A stretch of 64,000 nucleotides of DNA, taken from NCBI GenBank assembly GCA_001898145.1, contig MKSR01000047.1:496001-560000 (forward strand). Direction: 5' to 3'. The stretch comes from Dyadobacter sp. 50-39 (GTDB lineage: Bacteria; Bacteroidota; Bacteroidia; Cytophagales; Spirosomataceae). The notes beneath the pieces were generated by a model that was not told the origin of the DNA, did not search any database, and saw nothing but the letters and a program-made list of their open reading frames with translations. Positions 52,763-60,056 of this stretch are shown one piece after another. Each line of letters starts with the position of its first letter. Positions within the stretch are counted from its first letter, which is position 1. Position numbers and translations under genes: made by a program.

Positions 52763-52815
52763 TGCGCTCAGACTGACATATTACGCATGTCAGTCTGAGC
52801 GCAGTCGAAGACGGG
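52751..52815. repeat. Perfect 29-bp inverted repeat, REP/PU-like
   Basis: Arms 52751-52779 and 52787-52815 are exact reverse complements with a seven-base loop. The core CTGCGCTCAGACTGACAT resembles the widespread bacterial palindromic element GACTGCGCTCAGxxTGACA. It lies between convergent genes. Confidence 0.85.
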
Positions 52816-52857
52816 CCATACAGGAAGACGGGCCATACAGGAAGACGGGCCATACCG
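52807..52857. repeat. Three tandem 17-bp units
   Basis: GAAGACGGGCCATACAG twice and a third copy with two changed bases at its end. It overlaps the right arm of the inverted repeat and repeats its GAAGACGGG end, so it probably arose from that arm. Confidence 0.85.
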
Positions 52858-52872
52858 ATAGCAGTTACTCAA

Positions 52873-52914
52873 TCAGAAAAAAAATAGGCAGGCGTGAGAG
52901 ACGCCTGCCTATTT
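52873..52914 (-). terminator. Rho-independent terminator of the two-component operon
   Basis: AAATAGGCAGGCGT and ACGCCTGCCTATTT pair exactly with a five-base loop. On the minus strand a run of eight T follows. It closes the operon ending with the histidine kinase at 53037. Confidence 0.92.
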
Positions 52915-53036
52915 GCTTATTAACACCACAAAAAATGAAATCCTTGTAAATGCGACCTGCGATTGTTTCGCCCTGTCGACAATACAAATAAGATCAACAA
53001 TACTTAAAAAGGCGTTAATAAAAAGTTAGAATTTGC

Positions 53037-54419
53037 TTAAAGGCGTAAAAAAGTCAGACGGAACGTGGTGCCTTTCGGGACATTGGATTGAATGCTGATA
53101 CTGCCATTGTGCAGCTTAACAATGCGCTCTACGAGCGATAATCCGATCCCGTAACCCTTGATATTCGCCGTGTTGTCGGAGCGGTAAAACGGCTGGAAAA
53201 CCAGGTTCTTGTCTTTCTCGGGAATGCCCTTGCCATTGTCGGAGAATGTGAGTCCCAGCTGTCCGCGTGACGGATGCAGACAAACAGTTACCGCATTATC
53301 GTCAGAGAATTTACAGGCATTGTCCATCAGATTCAGGAATGCTGTTTTAAGTAGTGTTGTATTTCCTGTGATTTCCAACCAGGTGTCGTCTTCGGGCAGC
53401 TCGTCGAAATTCAGCAGGATGTTGTACCCAGGGTTGGCTTGGGCTAGATTCATACGGCAGTCAAGCAGCAGATCGTCCACCCGAATCAGTTCTGTTAGCA
53501 GATCACGTTGGTCTTCGCTCACTTTAGCAAGTTCCAGCAATGTGTTCGAAAGTTGTCCCAACTCCTGAATATCTTCCAGTACCGAGCGGATAGTCATCTG
53601 GTATTCGTGCGGGTTCCGCTCTTTGAGCATGCTCACTTCCAGCTGGGACTTGATTTTCGTCAAAGGGTTCTTCAACTCGTGCGAGACATTCGCCACAAAT
53701 ATTTTCTGCATCTGAAATGCGGTTTCAATGCGATCCAGGAGTTTGTTGAACGTGACCGTGAGCCGGCCGATCTCGTCTTTTTGATTAGGTACGTTAAGGC
53801 GGGTGTCGAGCTTTTGCGGCAGAATTCCCTCCACCGCGTTCATTACCTTTGAAATGGGCCTCAATGCGCGTTTGGAGAAGACCCATCCGACAATCGCCAC
53901 TACAAAAGTTACAACCAGATACAGCACTGTGAGCAGCGTCTTTAAGTTCGAAAGGTTTGCCTGGCCATACAAATCCTTTGCACCGAGCATCACCACGGCT
54001 TTGTTGAAGGGGTATTTGTAATAAAGACCTACCACTTTGTAGTCGCCGTCATCATACCGGATCTGGCCGGCCTTACGAATCTCGTCGAGCCAATAGTTGG
54101 AAACATGCAGGGCTTTCAGTTGCGGAGTAGTGGAGTTGCTGTATATAAGCCGGTTTTTTTCGTCGAAAATGAAGATATTTTCGTCATAGATCAGGTCGCG
54201 GTTGGTCTCGTCAAGCGCTTTCAGTACTTCTGCATTGATGAGCGGCACCTGTACTTTCAGCAATAGCTCGGCTTGCGATTTTGCTTTCGAGCGCAGCCGG
54301 TCGTAAAAGTCTTCGGTAACGTTATAATAGGTAAAAAAGTAGACGGCCAGGAAGGTGATCAGCAAAATACCGCTTACCAGCAGGGAGAACTGAACCGTAA
54401 GTCGGGTGCGGATCTGCAT
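53037..54419 (-). CDS. HAMP-domain sensor histidine kinase
   Basis: 460 residues. Two membrane helices (about 10-30 and 160-185) bracket a periplasmic sensor region of some 130 residues; a HAMP domain (about 187-240) is followed by HisKA with the phospho-His in VANVSHELKNPLTKIKSQLE and a HATPase domain (NLMDNACKFS, DNGKGIPEKD, GYGIGLSLVE). It is a CusS/QseC-like inner-membrane kinase. It is encoded three bases after the stop of its OmpR-type regulator gene, so the pair forms one two-component system. The signal is not evident. Confidence 0.94.
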   Translation of the reverse strand: MQIRTRLTVQFSLLVSGILLITFLAVYFFTYYNVTEDFYDRLRSKAKSQAELLLKVQVPLINAEVLKALDETNRDLIYDENIFIFDEKNRLIYSNSTTPQLKALHVSNYWLDEIRKAGQIRYDDGDYKVVGLYYKYPFNKAVVMLGAKDLYGQANLSNLKTLLTVLYLVVTFVVAIVGWVFSKRALRPISKVMNAVEGILPQKLDTRLNVPNQKDEIGRLTVTFNKLLDRIETAFQMQKIFVANVSHELKNPLTKIKSQLEVSMLKERNPHEYQMTIRSVLEDIQELGQLSNTLLELAKVSEDQRDLLTELIRVDDLLLDCRMNLAQANPGYNILLNFDELPEDDTWLEITGNTTLLKTAFLNLMDNACKFSDDNAVTVCLHPSRGQLGLTFSDNGKGIPEKDKNLVFQPFYRSDNTANIKGYGIGLSLVERIVKLHNGSISIQSNVPKGTTFRLTFLRL

Positions 54420-54422
54420 GAT

Positions 54423-55100
54423 TTATTCAACTTTAAGCACATAGCCCATCCCAAACTGCGTATGGATAAGTTTTACGGGATAATCTTTGTCAATTTTTTT
54501 GCGAAGGTAGTTTACATAAACTTCGATCACATTGGTACCCGTGTCGAAACCGATGTCCCAAACCTGTTCGGCAATTTCTACTTTTGAAATAACCCGACCC
54601 TGATTTCTGATCAGGTACACCAGCAGATTAAATTCCCTCGCGGTCAAATTGATTTTATTTCCCGAGCGATAGACCGTTTTAGCGTCTAGTGAGACTTCCA
54701 GGTCGGCAAAACGCAGTACCTGGGCTGTATGCGAAACAGTCGAGCCGCGTTTGGTGAGCGCGCGTACGCGTGCGAGCAATTCTTTAAATTCAAAGGGCTT
54801 GACCAGATAGTCGTCCGCACCGGCATCCAGGCCCGTTACTTTGTCGTCGGTGGTGCCCAATGCGGTGAGCATCAATATAGGCGTTTCGTCGCCCCAGCTG
54901 CGAATTTCTCTGCAAAGCTCAATCCCGTTGATACCTGGAATGATGATGTCGCTGATGATCAGCTGGTAAGCATTACTACGCGCGAGCTGTTTACCGATCA
55001 GGCCGTCATAAGCGATATCCACTTCGTATCCATTCTCTTCCAGCCCTTGCCGTATGGATTGCAAAGTTTTTGGCTCGTCCTCTATCAGTAACAGTTTCAT
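54423..55100 (-). CDS. OmpR/PhoB-family response regulator
   Basis: 225 residues: receiver domain with phospho-Asp in LIISDIIIPGINGIEL, the switch Thr/Lys (MLTALG, KPFEFKELLARVRAL), and a C-terminal winged helix (SGNKINLTAREFNLLVYLIRN) that ends in YVNYLRKKIDKDYPVKLIHT. It partners the kinase gene just downstream. Its ATG overlaps the deoxynucleotidase gene's stop by four bases. Target genes are unknown. Confidence 0.95.
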   Translation of the reverse strand: MKLLLIEDEPKTLQSIRQGLEENGYEVDIAYDGLIGKQLARSNAYQLIISDIIIPGINGIELCREIRSWGDETPILMLTALGTTDDKVTGLDAGADDYLVKPFEFKELLARVRALTKRGSTVSHTAQVLRFADLEVSLDAKTVYRSGNKINLTAREFNLLVYLIRNQGRVISKVEIAEQVWDIGFDTGTNVIEVYVNYLRKKIDKDYPVKLIHTQFGMGYVLKVE

Positions 55101-55630
55101 ATGCTGTGCAAAAATAATTCCGACACTTCGTTCCAGCTTGAAACACGCTTGTAGGCCGTTTCGCGGAGGTTGTGCGGGGATGAAAAAAGAATGCCTTTGC
55201 CCTGGAATGCCGCCAGGTTGCGAACGTGGTCGTCAATCAGGTAATCCGACCGGATAATACTTTTATATCCGCAGAACACGACATTGGTCCACGGGATGAA
55301 TGGAAAGTGCTTTTTTAACCAGTCGAACTTGTCCCTGAAAGAATTCGGAAATTCCATACAGGCCGTCGCAACAAACAATTCGTAGTACTTTGAAAGTGTG
55401 TAAACCGTTTCAATAGCGCCTTCTTTCACCTGGATATCTGCAAAAAAGCCGGGCTCATTCATGATTTTATGCAGCTTCGACAACTGTTTAGGATGCAATA
55501 ATTCCCTCAAACCTCTGGTCTGAAAATCCTCCCGGTTCAGAGTGGTCGAAAAATCGGCAAGGACAATGTCGACAAGCTTTTCGTGCGTATTCGCCAGCAC
55601 ATCGTCCATGTCCAGGGTTAATCTCAGCAT
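55097..55630 (-). CDS. 5'(3')-deoxyribonucleotidase-like HAD phosphatase (NT5C family)
   Basis: 177 residues. The HAD motif I reads LDMDDVLANTH near residues 6-16 and the motif III/IV region IIRSDYLIDDHVRNL. The family dephosphorylates deoxynucleoside monophosphates such as dUMP and dTMP. A cap domain is formed by the helices after motif I. Genes on both sides are coupled by overlaps: four bases with the regulator gene, one base with the E2 gene. The link to the two-component system may therefore only be transcriptional. Confidence 0.85.
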   Translation of the reverse strand: MLRLTLDMDDVLANTHEKLVDIVLADFSTTLNREDFQTRGLRELLHPKQLSKLHKIMNEPGFFADIQVKEGAIETVYTLSKYYELFVATACMEFPNSFRDKFDWLKKHFPFIPWTNVVFCGYKSIIRSDYLIDDHVRNLAAFQGKGILFSSPHNLRETAYKRVSSWNEVSELFLHSI

Positions 55631-56925
55631 CAGATTATGGTTCGGCTAGTGTCGAAGTTTTCGAGATAATCGTTCACGCGTTTCAGGAACAGGCCGCCCA
55701 GAGAGCCATCCACCACGCGGTGATCGTACGAATGTGAGACGAACATCATGCTGCGGATTCCGATCAGGTCCCCCTGGGGTGTCTCGATAACGGCCGGCTT
55801 CTTTTTGATGGCCCCAAATGCCATGATCGCTACCTGGGGCTGGACGATGATCGGTGTACCCATCAGGTTGGAGAATGCGCCAATGTTGGAAACGGTATAG
55901 GTGCCGCCGGCAAGGTCATCTGCTTTGAGCCGGTTTTCACGCGCACGCTTCGCCAGATCGTTCACCTTGCGGGCCAGGCCTGGCAGATCATAGCGGTCTG
56001 CATTATGGATCACAGGCACGATCAGGTTACCGTCTGGTAGCGCCACGGCCATTCCGATATTAATGTCTTTCTTCTTGATGATCTTGTCGCCCTCCACGGA
56101 GATGTTGATCAGCGGGTAATCTTTGATGGCTTTCGCGACCGCTTCGATAAGAATGGGCGTGAACGTAATGCTGTCGCCTGTTTTCTTCCGATATTCAGTT
56201 TTCACATGCTCACGCCAGCCAACTACCGGGGTCATATCCGTTTCGATAAACGAGGTAACGTGTGCCGAAATGCGTTTGGAATCCACCATTCGCTGTGAAA
56301 TCATCTTCCGCATGCGGTCCATTTCGATGATCTCGTTGCTACCATTCAGAGAAACAGCGGGGGCAGGAGCGGCGGCAGGCCCTTTTTGGCGACGATGCTC
56401 GACGTACGAAAGTATATCATCTTTCGTAACCCTGTTTTCAAGCCCGCTTCCTTTGATTACTTTCAGCTCATCCACCGGAATTCGTTCTTCACGGGCAATG
56501 CTGAGCACCAGCGGCGAATAGAATGAGTTGACCTGCGCATTGGCCTGCGCGTATTCGTAGGTCAGTTCCGGAGTTCTGTCCACGGCGGCCTGAAAATCCT
56601 TTTCAAGTACCGCTGCGGTGGAAGCAGCCTCTTCCTCAGTACCTATCAGGGCAGGCGTGCCCGCATCTTGTGCTACCACGTCGTCGGCCACTTCGATATG
56701 TGCCACAGCGCTGCCAATCGGGACTACATCGTCCACTTTCACAAGCCATTTTGTAAGGGTTCCCTCATATGGGCAGGGCACTTCTGTATCTACTTTATCG
56801 GTAGCCACTTCCAGGATGGAGTCATCTATCCGCACCTTGGCACCCTCTTCCGCAAGCAGGTGCAGCACGGTGCATTCCATGATGCTTTCCCCCATCGGAG
56901 GCATTACCATTTCAATTATTTTCAT
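55630..56925 (-). CDS. 2-oxo acid dehydrogenase E2 (dihydrolipoyl acyltransferase)
   Basis: 431 residues. One lipoyl domain (lipoyl-Lys in LEVATDKVDTEVP near residue 44), a peripheral-subunit-binding domain (SPLVLSIAREERIPVDELK) and the catalytic core ending with SYDHRVVDGSLGGLF, with His and Asp of the acyltransferase. The acyl group (acetyl, branched-chain or succinyl) cannot be told from sequence alone; one lipoyl domain and no adjacent E1/E3 genes leave it open. The ATG at 56925 (MKIIEMVMPPMGES) fits the family. An imperfect 28-bp inverted repeat (56943-56970) lies just upstream. Confidence 0.92.
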   Translation of the reverse strand: MKIIEMVMPPMGESIMECTVLHLLAEEGAKVRIDDSILEVATDKVDTEVPCPYEGTLTKWLVKVDDVVPIGSAVAHIEVADDVVAQDAGTPALIGTEEEAASTAAVLEKDFQAAVDRTPELTYEYAQANAQVNSFYSPLVLSIAREERIPVDELKVIKGSGLENRVTKDDILSYVEHRRQKGPAAAPAPAVSLNGSNEIIEMDRMRKMISQRMVDSKRISAHVTSFIETDMTPVVGWREHVKTEYRKKTGDSITFTPILIEAVAKAIKDYPLINISVEGDKIIKKKDINIGMAVALPDGNLIVPVIHNADRYDLPGLARKVNDLAKRARENRLKADDLAGGTYTVSNIGAFSNLMGTPIIVQPQVAIMAFGAIKKKPAVIETPQGDLIGIRSMMFVSHSYDHRVVDGSLGGLFLKRVNDYLENFDTSRTII

Positions 56926-56989
56926 AAATGGTGTTTTTTCGAAGGTAAGCAAAACATGCTTCTGTTACCTTTATGTTCCTGATCTTACT

Positions 56990-58261
56990 TTAACCCTTAA
57001 CTGCGAGAGAAGTTTTTAGAATGGTTTTTCTAAGCAGATTGAGCGCATAAGAGCAGGTTAGTTCTATATTGATTTTTCTATTGTTTCTCAACGTCAGCAA
57101 CTGGGTAAAAGTCTCCTCGGGCGTAGCACACGCAATCCACACGGTGCCTACCGGCTTTTCCGGAGTTCCGCCGTCGGGCCCCGCAATGCCGGTAGTTGAT
57201 ATTGCAAAGGTTGTGTTCAGCAGGCGGCGTGCGCCTTCGGCCATTTCGCGGGCGGTTTGTTCGCTCACCGCGCCATAGGCGTCCAGGGTTTCACGAGACA
57301 CACCCAGCACATTCATTTTGATTTCATTACTATAACTCACCACCGATCCCTGATAATAGCGGGAAGAACCGGGAACGCTGGTGATCTGATTGGCAACATA
57401 CCCGCCCGTACAGCTCTCGGCGGTCGCAACTGTCGCGCGATTGTTCAGCAGCAATGTACCTATAATCGTTTCCAGTTCATCAGAGGCAAAGCCAAAAACG
57501 AACTCTTCAATGAGCGGCATTACGGACGCCACTTGTTCGTCGAGTTGTTTTTCCAATACGGCCTGGTCGGTACCCGTACCCGTAAGCCGCAGCTTCACCT
57601 GCCCAAAATGCGGTAAATAGGCCAGCTTGATATGTTCAGGCAATGCATCTTCCCAGGCAGCAATTTTTTCGGCAAGAAATGATTCCCCGATACCTATCGT
57701 CCGTATTTGTTTATGCTGGATGATATGGGTCGAAAACCGGGCTTTAAGCCTCGGCAGGATTTCGAACTCCATTAAATTCTTCATTTCAAAAGGCACACCG
57801 GGCAACGAAACATAGATGACCCCGTCCTGTTCGAACCACATTCCGGGTGCGGTGCCCCATAGGTTCGGGATGTAGGTACAATTTTTGGGAAGTGCTGCCT
57901 GCTGAATATTCAGCTCGGTCATGACACGCCCGCGTTTCGCGAAAAACTCGGTAACCAATGCCAGGGCTTCCTGATTGATTTCGAGTTCGGTACCAAAGTA
58001 TTCGCAGAAAGTGTGCTTGGTAATGTCGTCACGTGTAGGGCCGAGGCCGCCCGTCACGATTACCACGTCTACTCGTCTGCTGGCCTGCGTGAAAGCGTCG
58101 AGAATATCCTGCCTGTTATCGCCAACGGATGTTTTCCTTACCGGACGAACGCCGATGTCAGTCAGTTGGGTGCCAATCCATTGTGTATTCGTATCGACGA
58201 TCTGGCCGAAAAGAATCTCATCACCGATGGTGATTATTTCGGCCCTGGCAGAGGAAATCAT
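56990..58261 (-). CDS. cinA: CinA family protein (nicotinamide-nucleotide amidase / competence-damage protein)
   Basis: 423 residues. The N-terminal MoaB/MogA-like domain includes AEIITIGDEILFGQIVDTNT and VIVTGGLGPTRDDITK; the C-terminal PncC domain has VATAESCTGGYVANQI with the catalytic Ser and TGIAGPDGGTPEKPVGTVWI. The two-domain form is typical; the PncC half deamidates NMN to nicotinate mononucleotide and the first half acts on ADP-ribose-type nucleotides. It starts a minus-strand run that continues with the E2 gene after 64 bases. Confidence 0.95.
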   Translation of the reverse strand: MISSARAEIITIGDEILFGQIVDTNTQWIGTQLTDIGVRPVRKTSVGDNRQDILDAFTQASRRVDVVIVTGGLGPTRDDITKHTFCEYFGTELEINQEALALVTEFFAKRGRVMTELNIQQAALPKNCTYIPNLWGTAPGMWFEQDGVIYVSLPGVPFEMKNLMEFEILPRLKARFSTHIIQHKQIRTIGIGESFLAEKIAAWEDALPEHIKLAYLPHFGQVKLRLTGTGTDQAVLEKQLDEQVASVMPLIEEFVFGFASDELETIIGTLLLNNRATVATAESCTGGYVANQITSVPGSSRYYQGSVVSYSNEIKMNVLGVSRETLDAYGAVSEQTAREMAEGARRLLNTTFAISTTGIAGPDGGTPEKPVGTVWIACATPEETFTQLLTLRNNRKINIELTCSYALNLLRKTILKTSLAVKG

Positions 58262-58368
58262 AGGTTTGAAACAGGTTAAATGGGATCGTTATTTTCCCAA
58301 AAATAAGTAAAATTAATCGTTATTGAGTACGTTTGAACCGTAGTGAAATATTAACAAACTCTATTGTA

Positions 58369-59094
58369 ATGAAATACAAAATCCTTTCGTTAACGCTGTT
58401 TTGGCTCATTTCAGGATACGCATCGCAGGCCCAGTTCAGCCTTGGAAAGCTTCTTGGAAAGGGAGGAGGGAAGAGCGGTGGTCTCAGTGAAAATGAGATC
58501 GTTCTGGGACTGAAAGAGGCATTAAACGTGGGCATCAGCAACGGTTCCGAGTCCGCATCTAAAGTGGACGGCTTCTTTAAAAATGAACTGATCAAGATTG
58601 CAGTGCCGCCGGAGGCGCAGAAAGTAGCGGAGACATTGCGCAAAATGGGGCTGGGCGCTGAGGTCGATAAATTCACTTTGTCTCTGAACCGTGCCGCCGA
58701 GGATGCCGCCAAGAAGTCTAAACCGATTTTTGTGAAGGCCATCACCTCCATGACGGTACCCGATGCGCTCGGCATCCTTAAAGGGCAGGACGATGCCGCC
58801 ACGCAATATTTGAAGAAGTCGACCAACGACGAGCTGTTTAAGACATTCTTCCCCGTGGTAGACAGCACTTTGAACCTTAACAAAGCCACAGAATACTACT
58901 CCGACATTGTAAACACCTACAACAAGCTCCCGCTTGTCAAAAAGGTGAACCCCGATTTGAAAGAGTATGCGACACAAAAGACCATCGACGGCCTGTACGT
59001 GCTGATCGCACAGGAAGAAAAGAAAATTCGTGAGAATCCGGGGGCACGGGTGACTGAATTGCTTAAAAAAGTGTTCAGTCAGGCAGGGAAGTGA
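58369..59094 (+). CDS. DUF4197 exported protein
   Basis: 241 residues: a signal peptide (MKYKILSLTLFWLISGYASQAQ) and a helical DUF4197 domain (ENEIVLGLKEALNVGISNG, PEAQKVAETLRKMGLG, FVKAITSMTVPDALGILKGQDDAATQYL). The function of DUF4197 is unknown; the protein is periplasmic or exported. The start at 58369 is the ATG that gives a proper signal peptide. It is followed after 35 bases by gldC. A TACGTTTG box (58328-58335) lies upstream without a clear -33 element. Confidence 0.88.
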   Translation: MKYKILSLTLFWLISGYASQAQFSLGKLLGKGGGKSGGLSENEIVLGLKEALNVGISNGSESASKVDGFFKNELIKIAVPPEAQKVAETLRKMGLGAEVDKFTLSLNRAAEDAAKKSKPIFVKAITSMTVPDALGILKGQDDAATQYLKKSTNDELFKTFFPVVDSTLNLNKATEYYSDIVNTYNKLPLVKKVNPDLKEYATQKTIDGLYVLIAQEEKKIRENPGARVTELLKKVFSQAGK

Positions 59095-59129
59095 GTTTTG
59101 CTTACTTTTGTAAAAATTAACACCTCAAT

Positions 59130-59471
59130 ATGAAAAAGTCAGAAATACATTTTACCGTTGAACTCGACGAAAAAAATATACCGGAGAAGATCTTTTGGGA
59201 CGCTACCGACAACCCGAATGAAGGCATCAACGACACCCGCGCGATCGCCATCGGCGTGTGGGACCATTATCATCGGGGAACCTTGAAGATTGACCTTTGG
59301 ACGAAGGATATGGAAGTTTTCGAGATGAAGCGGTTCTATATCGAATTGATGAGCGGCATTGCAGATACGCTGCTGACAGCTACTAATGACCGCGGCATGG
59401 CCGACATGATCGAGGGGGTTTGCGACACGTTGAGCAAGCGCCTGGATGAAGAAATGAAGGCGGCGAAATAA
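59130..59471 (+). CDS. gldC: Gliding motility protein GldC
   Basis: 113 residues that match GldC across the whole length (MKKSEIHFTVELDEKNIPE, IFWDATDNP, FYIELMSGIADTLLTATND). It is a small soluble protein first found next to gldB in Flavobacterium johnsoniae, where its loss only reduces gliding. No gldB or other gld gene is adjacent here. It follows the DUF4197 gene on the same strand and is ended by a palindromic element. Confidence 0.93.
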   Translation: MKKSEIHFTVELDEKNIPEKIFWDATDNPNEGINDTRAIAIGVWDHYHRGTLKIDLWTKDMEVFEMKRFYIELMSGIADTLLTATNDRGMADMIEGVCDTLSKRLDEEMKAAK

Positions 59472-59474
59472 CGA

Positions 59475-59514
59475 AATGTCGCGCTGAGCGGCCCCGTTCG
59501 CTCAGGATGACATT
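59475..59514. repeat. Imperfect palindrome related to the 52751 element
   Basis: AATGTCGCGCTGAGCG (59475-59490) faces CGCTCAGGATGACATT (59499-59514); 13 of 16 positions pair. The CTGAGCG / CGCTCA core is shared with the 29-bp inverted repeat at 52751-52815. It lies exactly between convergent genes and may act as a terminator. Confidence 0.6.
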
Positions 59515-59872
59515 ACTCAATATCTTTCAATTCCAGCTGCGTTTTCTTCGGCAAACTGGCCGCGACCAGATCGTAGGAATCCTTTACCCAGCTGAAAAGC
59601 TCTTCGCTTGGAATGCTGCCCGTCACGTGGACGGTATTCCAATGCTTCTTATTCATGTGATATCCCGGCTTTACGTCGGGATATTTTTCTCTCAGTTCTT
59701 CGGCTTTTTCGGGGTCGCATTTCGCGTTAAACGAATGCTGCGGGGAATCCAGCGGTGTGAGCAGGAATACTTTTCCCATAACTTTAAAAACCAACGTATC
59801 CGGCCCGAAAGGTAGCTCTTCCGTGACGCCGGGTAATTTCAGACAGTAATCCCGCAGTGTTTCTAGGTTCAT
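59513..59872 (-). CDS. MmcQ/YjbR family protein
   Basis: 119 residues of the MmcQ/YjbR family (PF04237), with the typical LRDYCLKLPGVTEELPFGP start, the KVMGKVFLLTPLD core and GYHMNKKHWNTVHV. The fold resembles CyaY and the family is called DNA-binding-like, but the function is unknown. The start at 59872 overlaps the upstream small membrane-protein gene's stop by four bases, ATGA. The 3' end lies within the palindromic element shared with gldC. Confidence 0.9.
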   Translation of the reverse strand: MNLETLRDYCLKLPGVTEELPFGPDTLVFKVMGKVFLLTPLDSPQHSFNAKCDPEKAEELREKYPDVKPGYHMNKKHWNTVHVTGSIPSEELFSWVKDSYDLVAASLPKKTQLELKDIE

Positions 59873-60048
59873 CGTGTCAAAGCTCTGAATATCATTATAA
59901 TAACACAAATCAAAAACATGGCGATCGAGATGCGGTTGATCCCGTGCATCATGCGCAAATTAAACGAATCGGGGTTGTTCGGGTCGCGTTTCTTGAAAAC
60001 GCGGACAAAGTAGGAAAAGACTTCGCCTAGTTGAAAGTATTTTTTCAT
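59869..60048 (-). CDS. Small membrane protein, DUF6728-like
   Basis: 59 residues, a gene too short for most length cut-offs. It begins MKKYFQLGEVFSYFVRVFKK, continues FNLRMMHGINRISI and has one C-terminal membrane helix (AMFLICVIIMIF). I recall this sequence type as the DUF6728 family of Bacteroidota; the name is from memory. Support for coding: ATG start eight bases after the ispG stop, a four-base ATGA overlap with the MmcQ gene, and a normal hydrophobic pattern. The protein would sit in the inner membrane; function unknown. Confidence 0.82.
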   Translation of the reverse strand: MKKYFQLGEVFSYFVRVFKKRDPNNPDSFNLRMMHGINRISIAMFLICVIIMIFRALTR

Positions 60049-60056
60049 CGTATATT

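Noticed and set aside
52651..52857. Possible CRISPR array (repeated short units near convergent genes)
   Set aside because: The units are directly adjacent without unique spacers, are 14 and 17 bases long, and no cas gene is present. They are simple tandem repeats around a palindrome.
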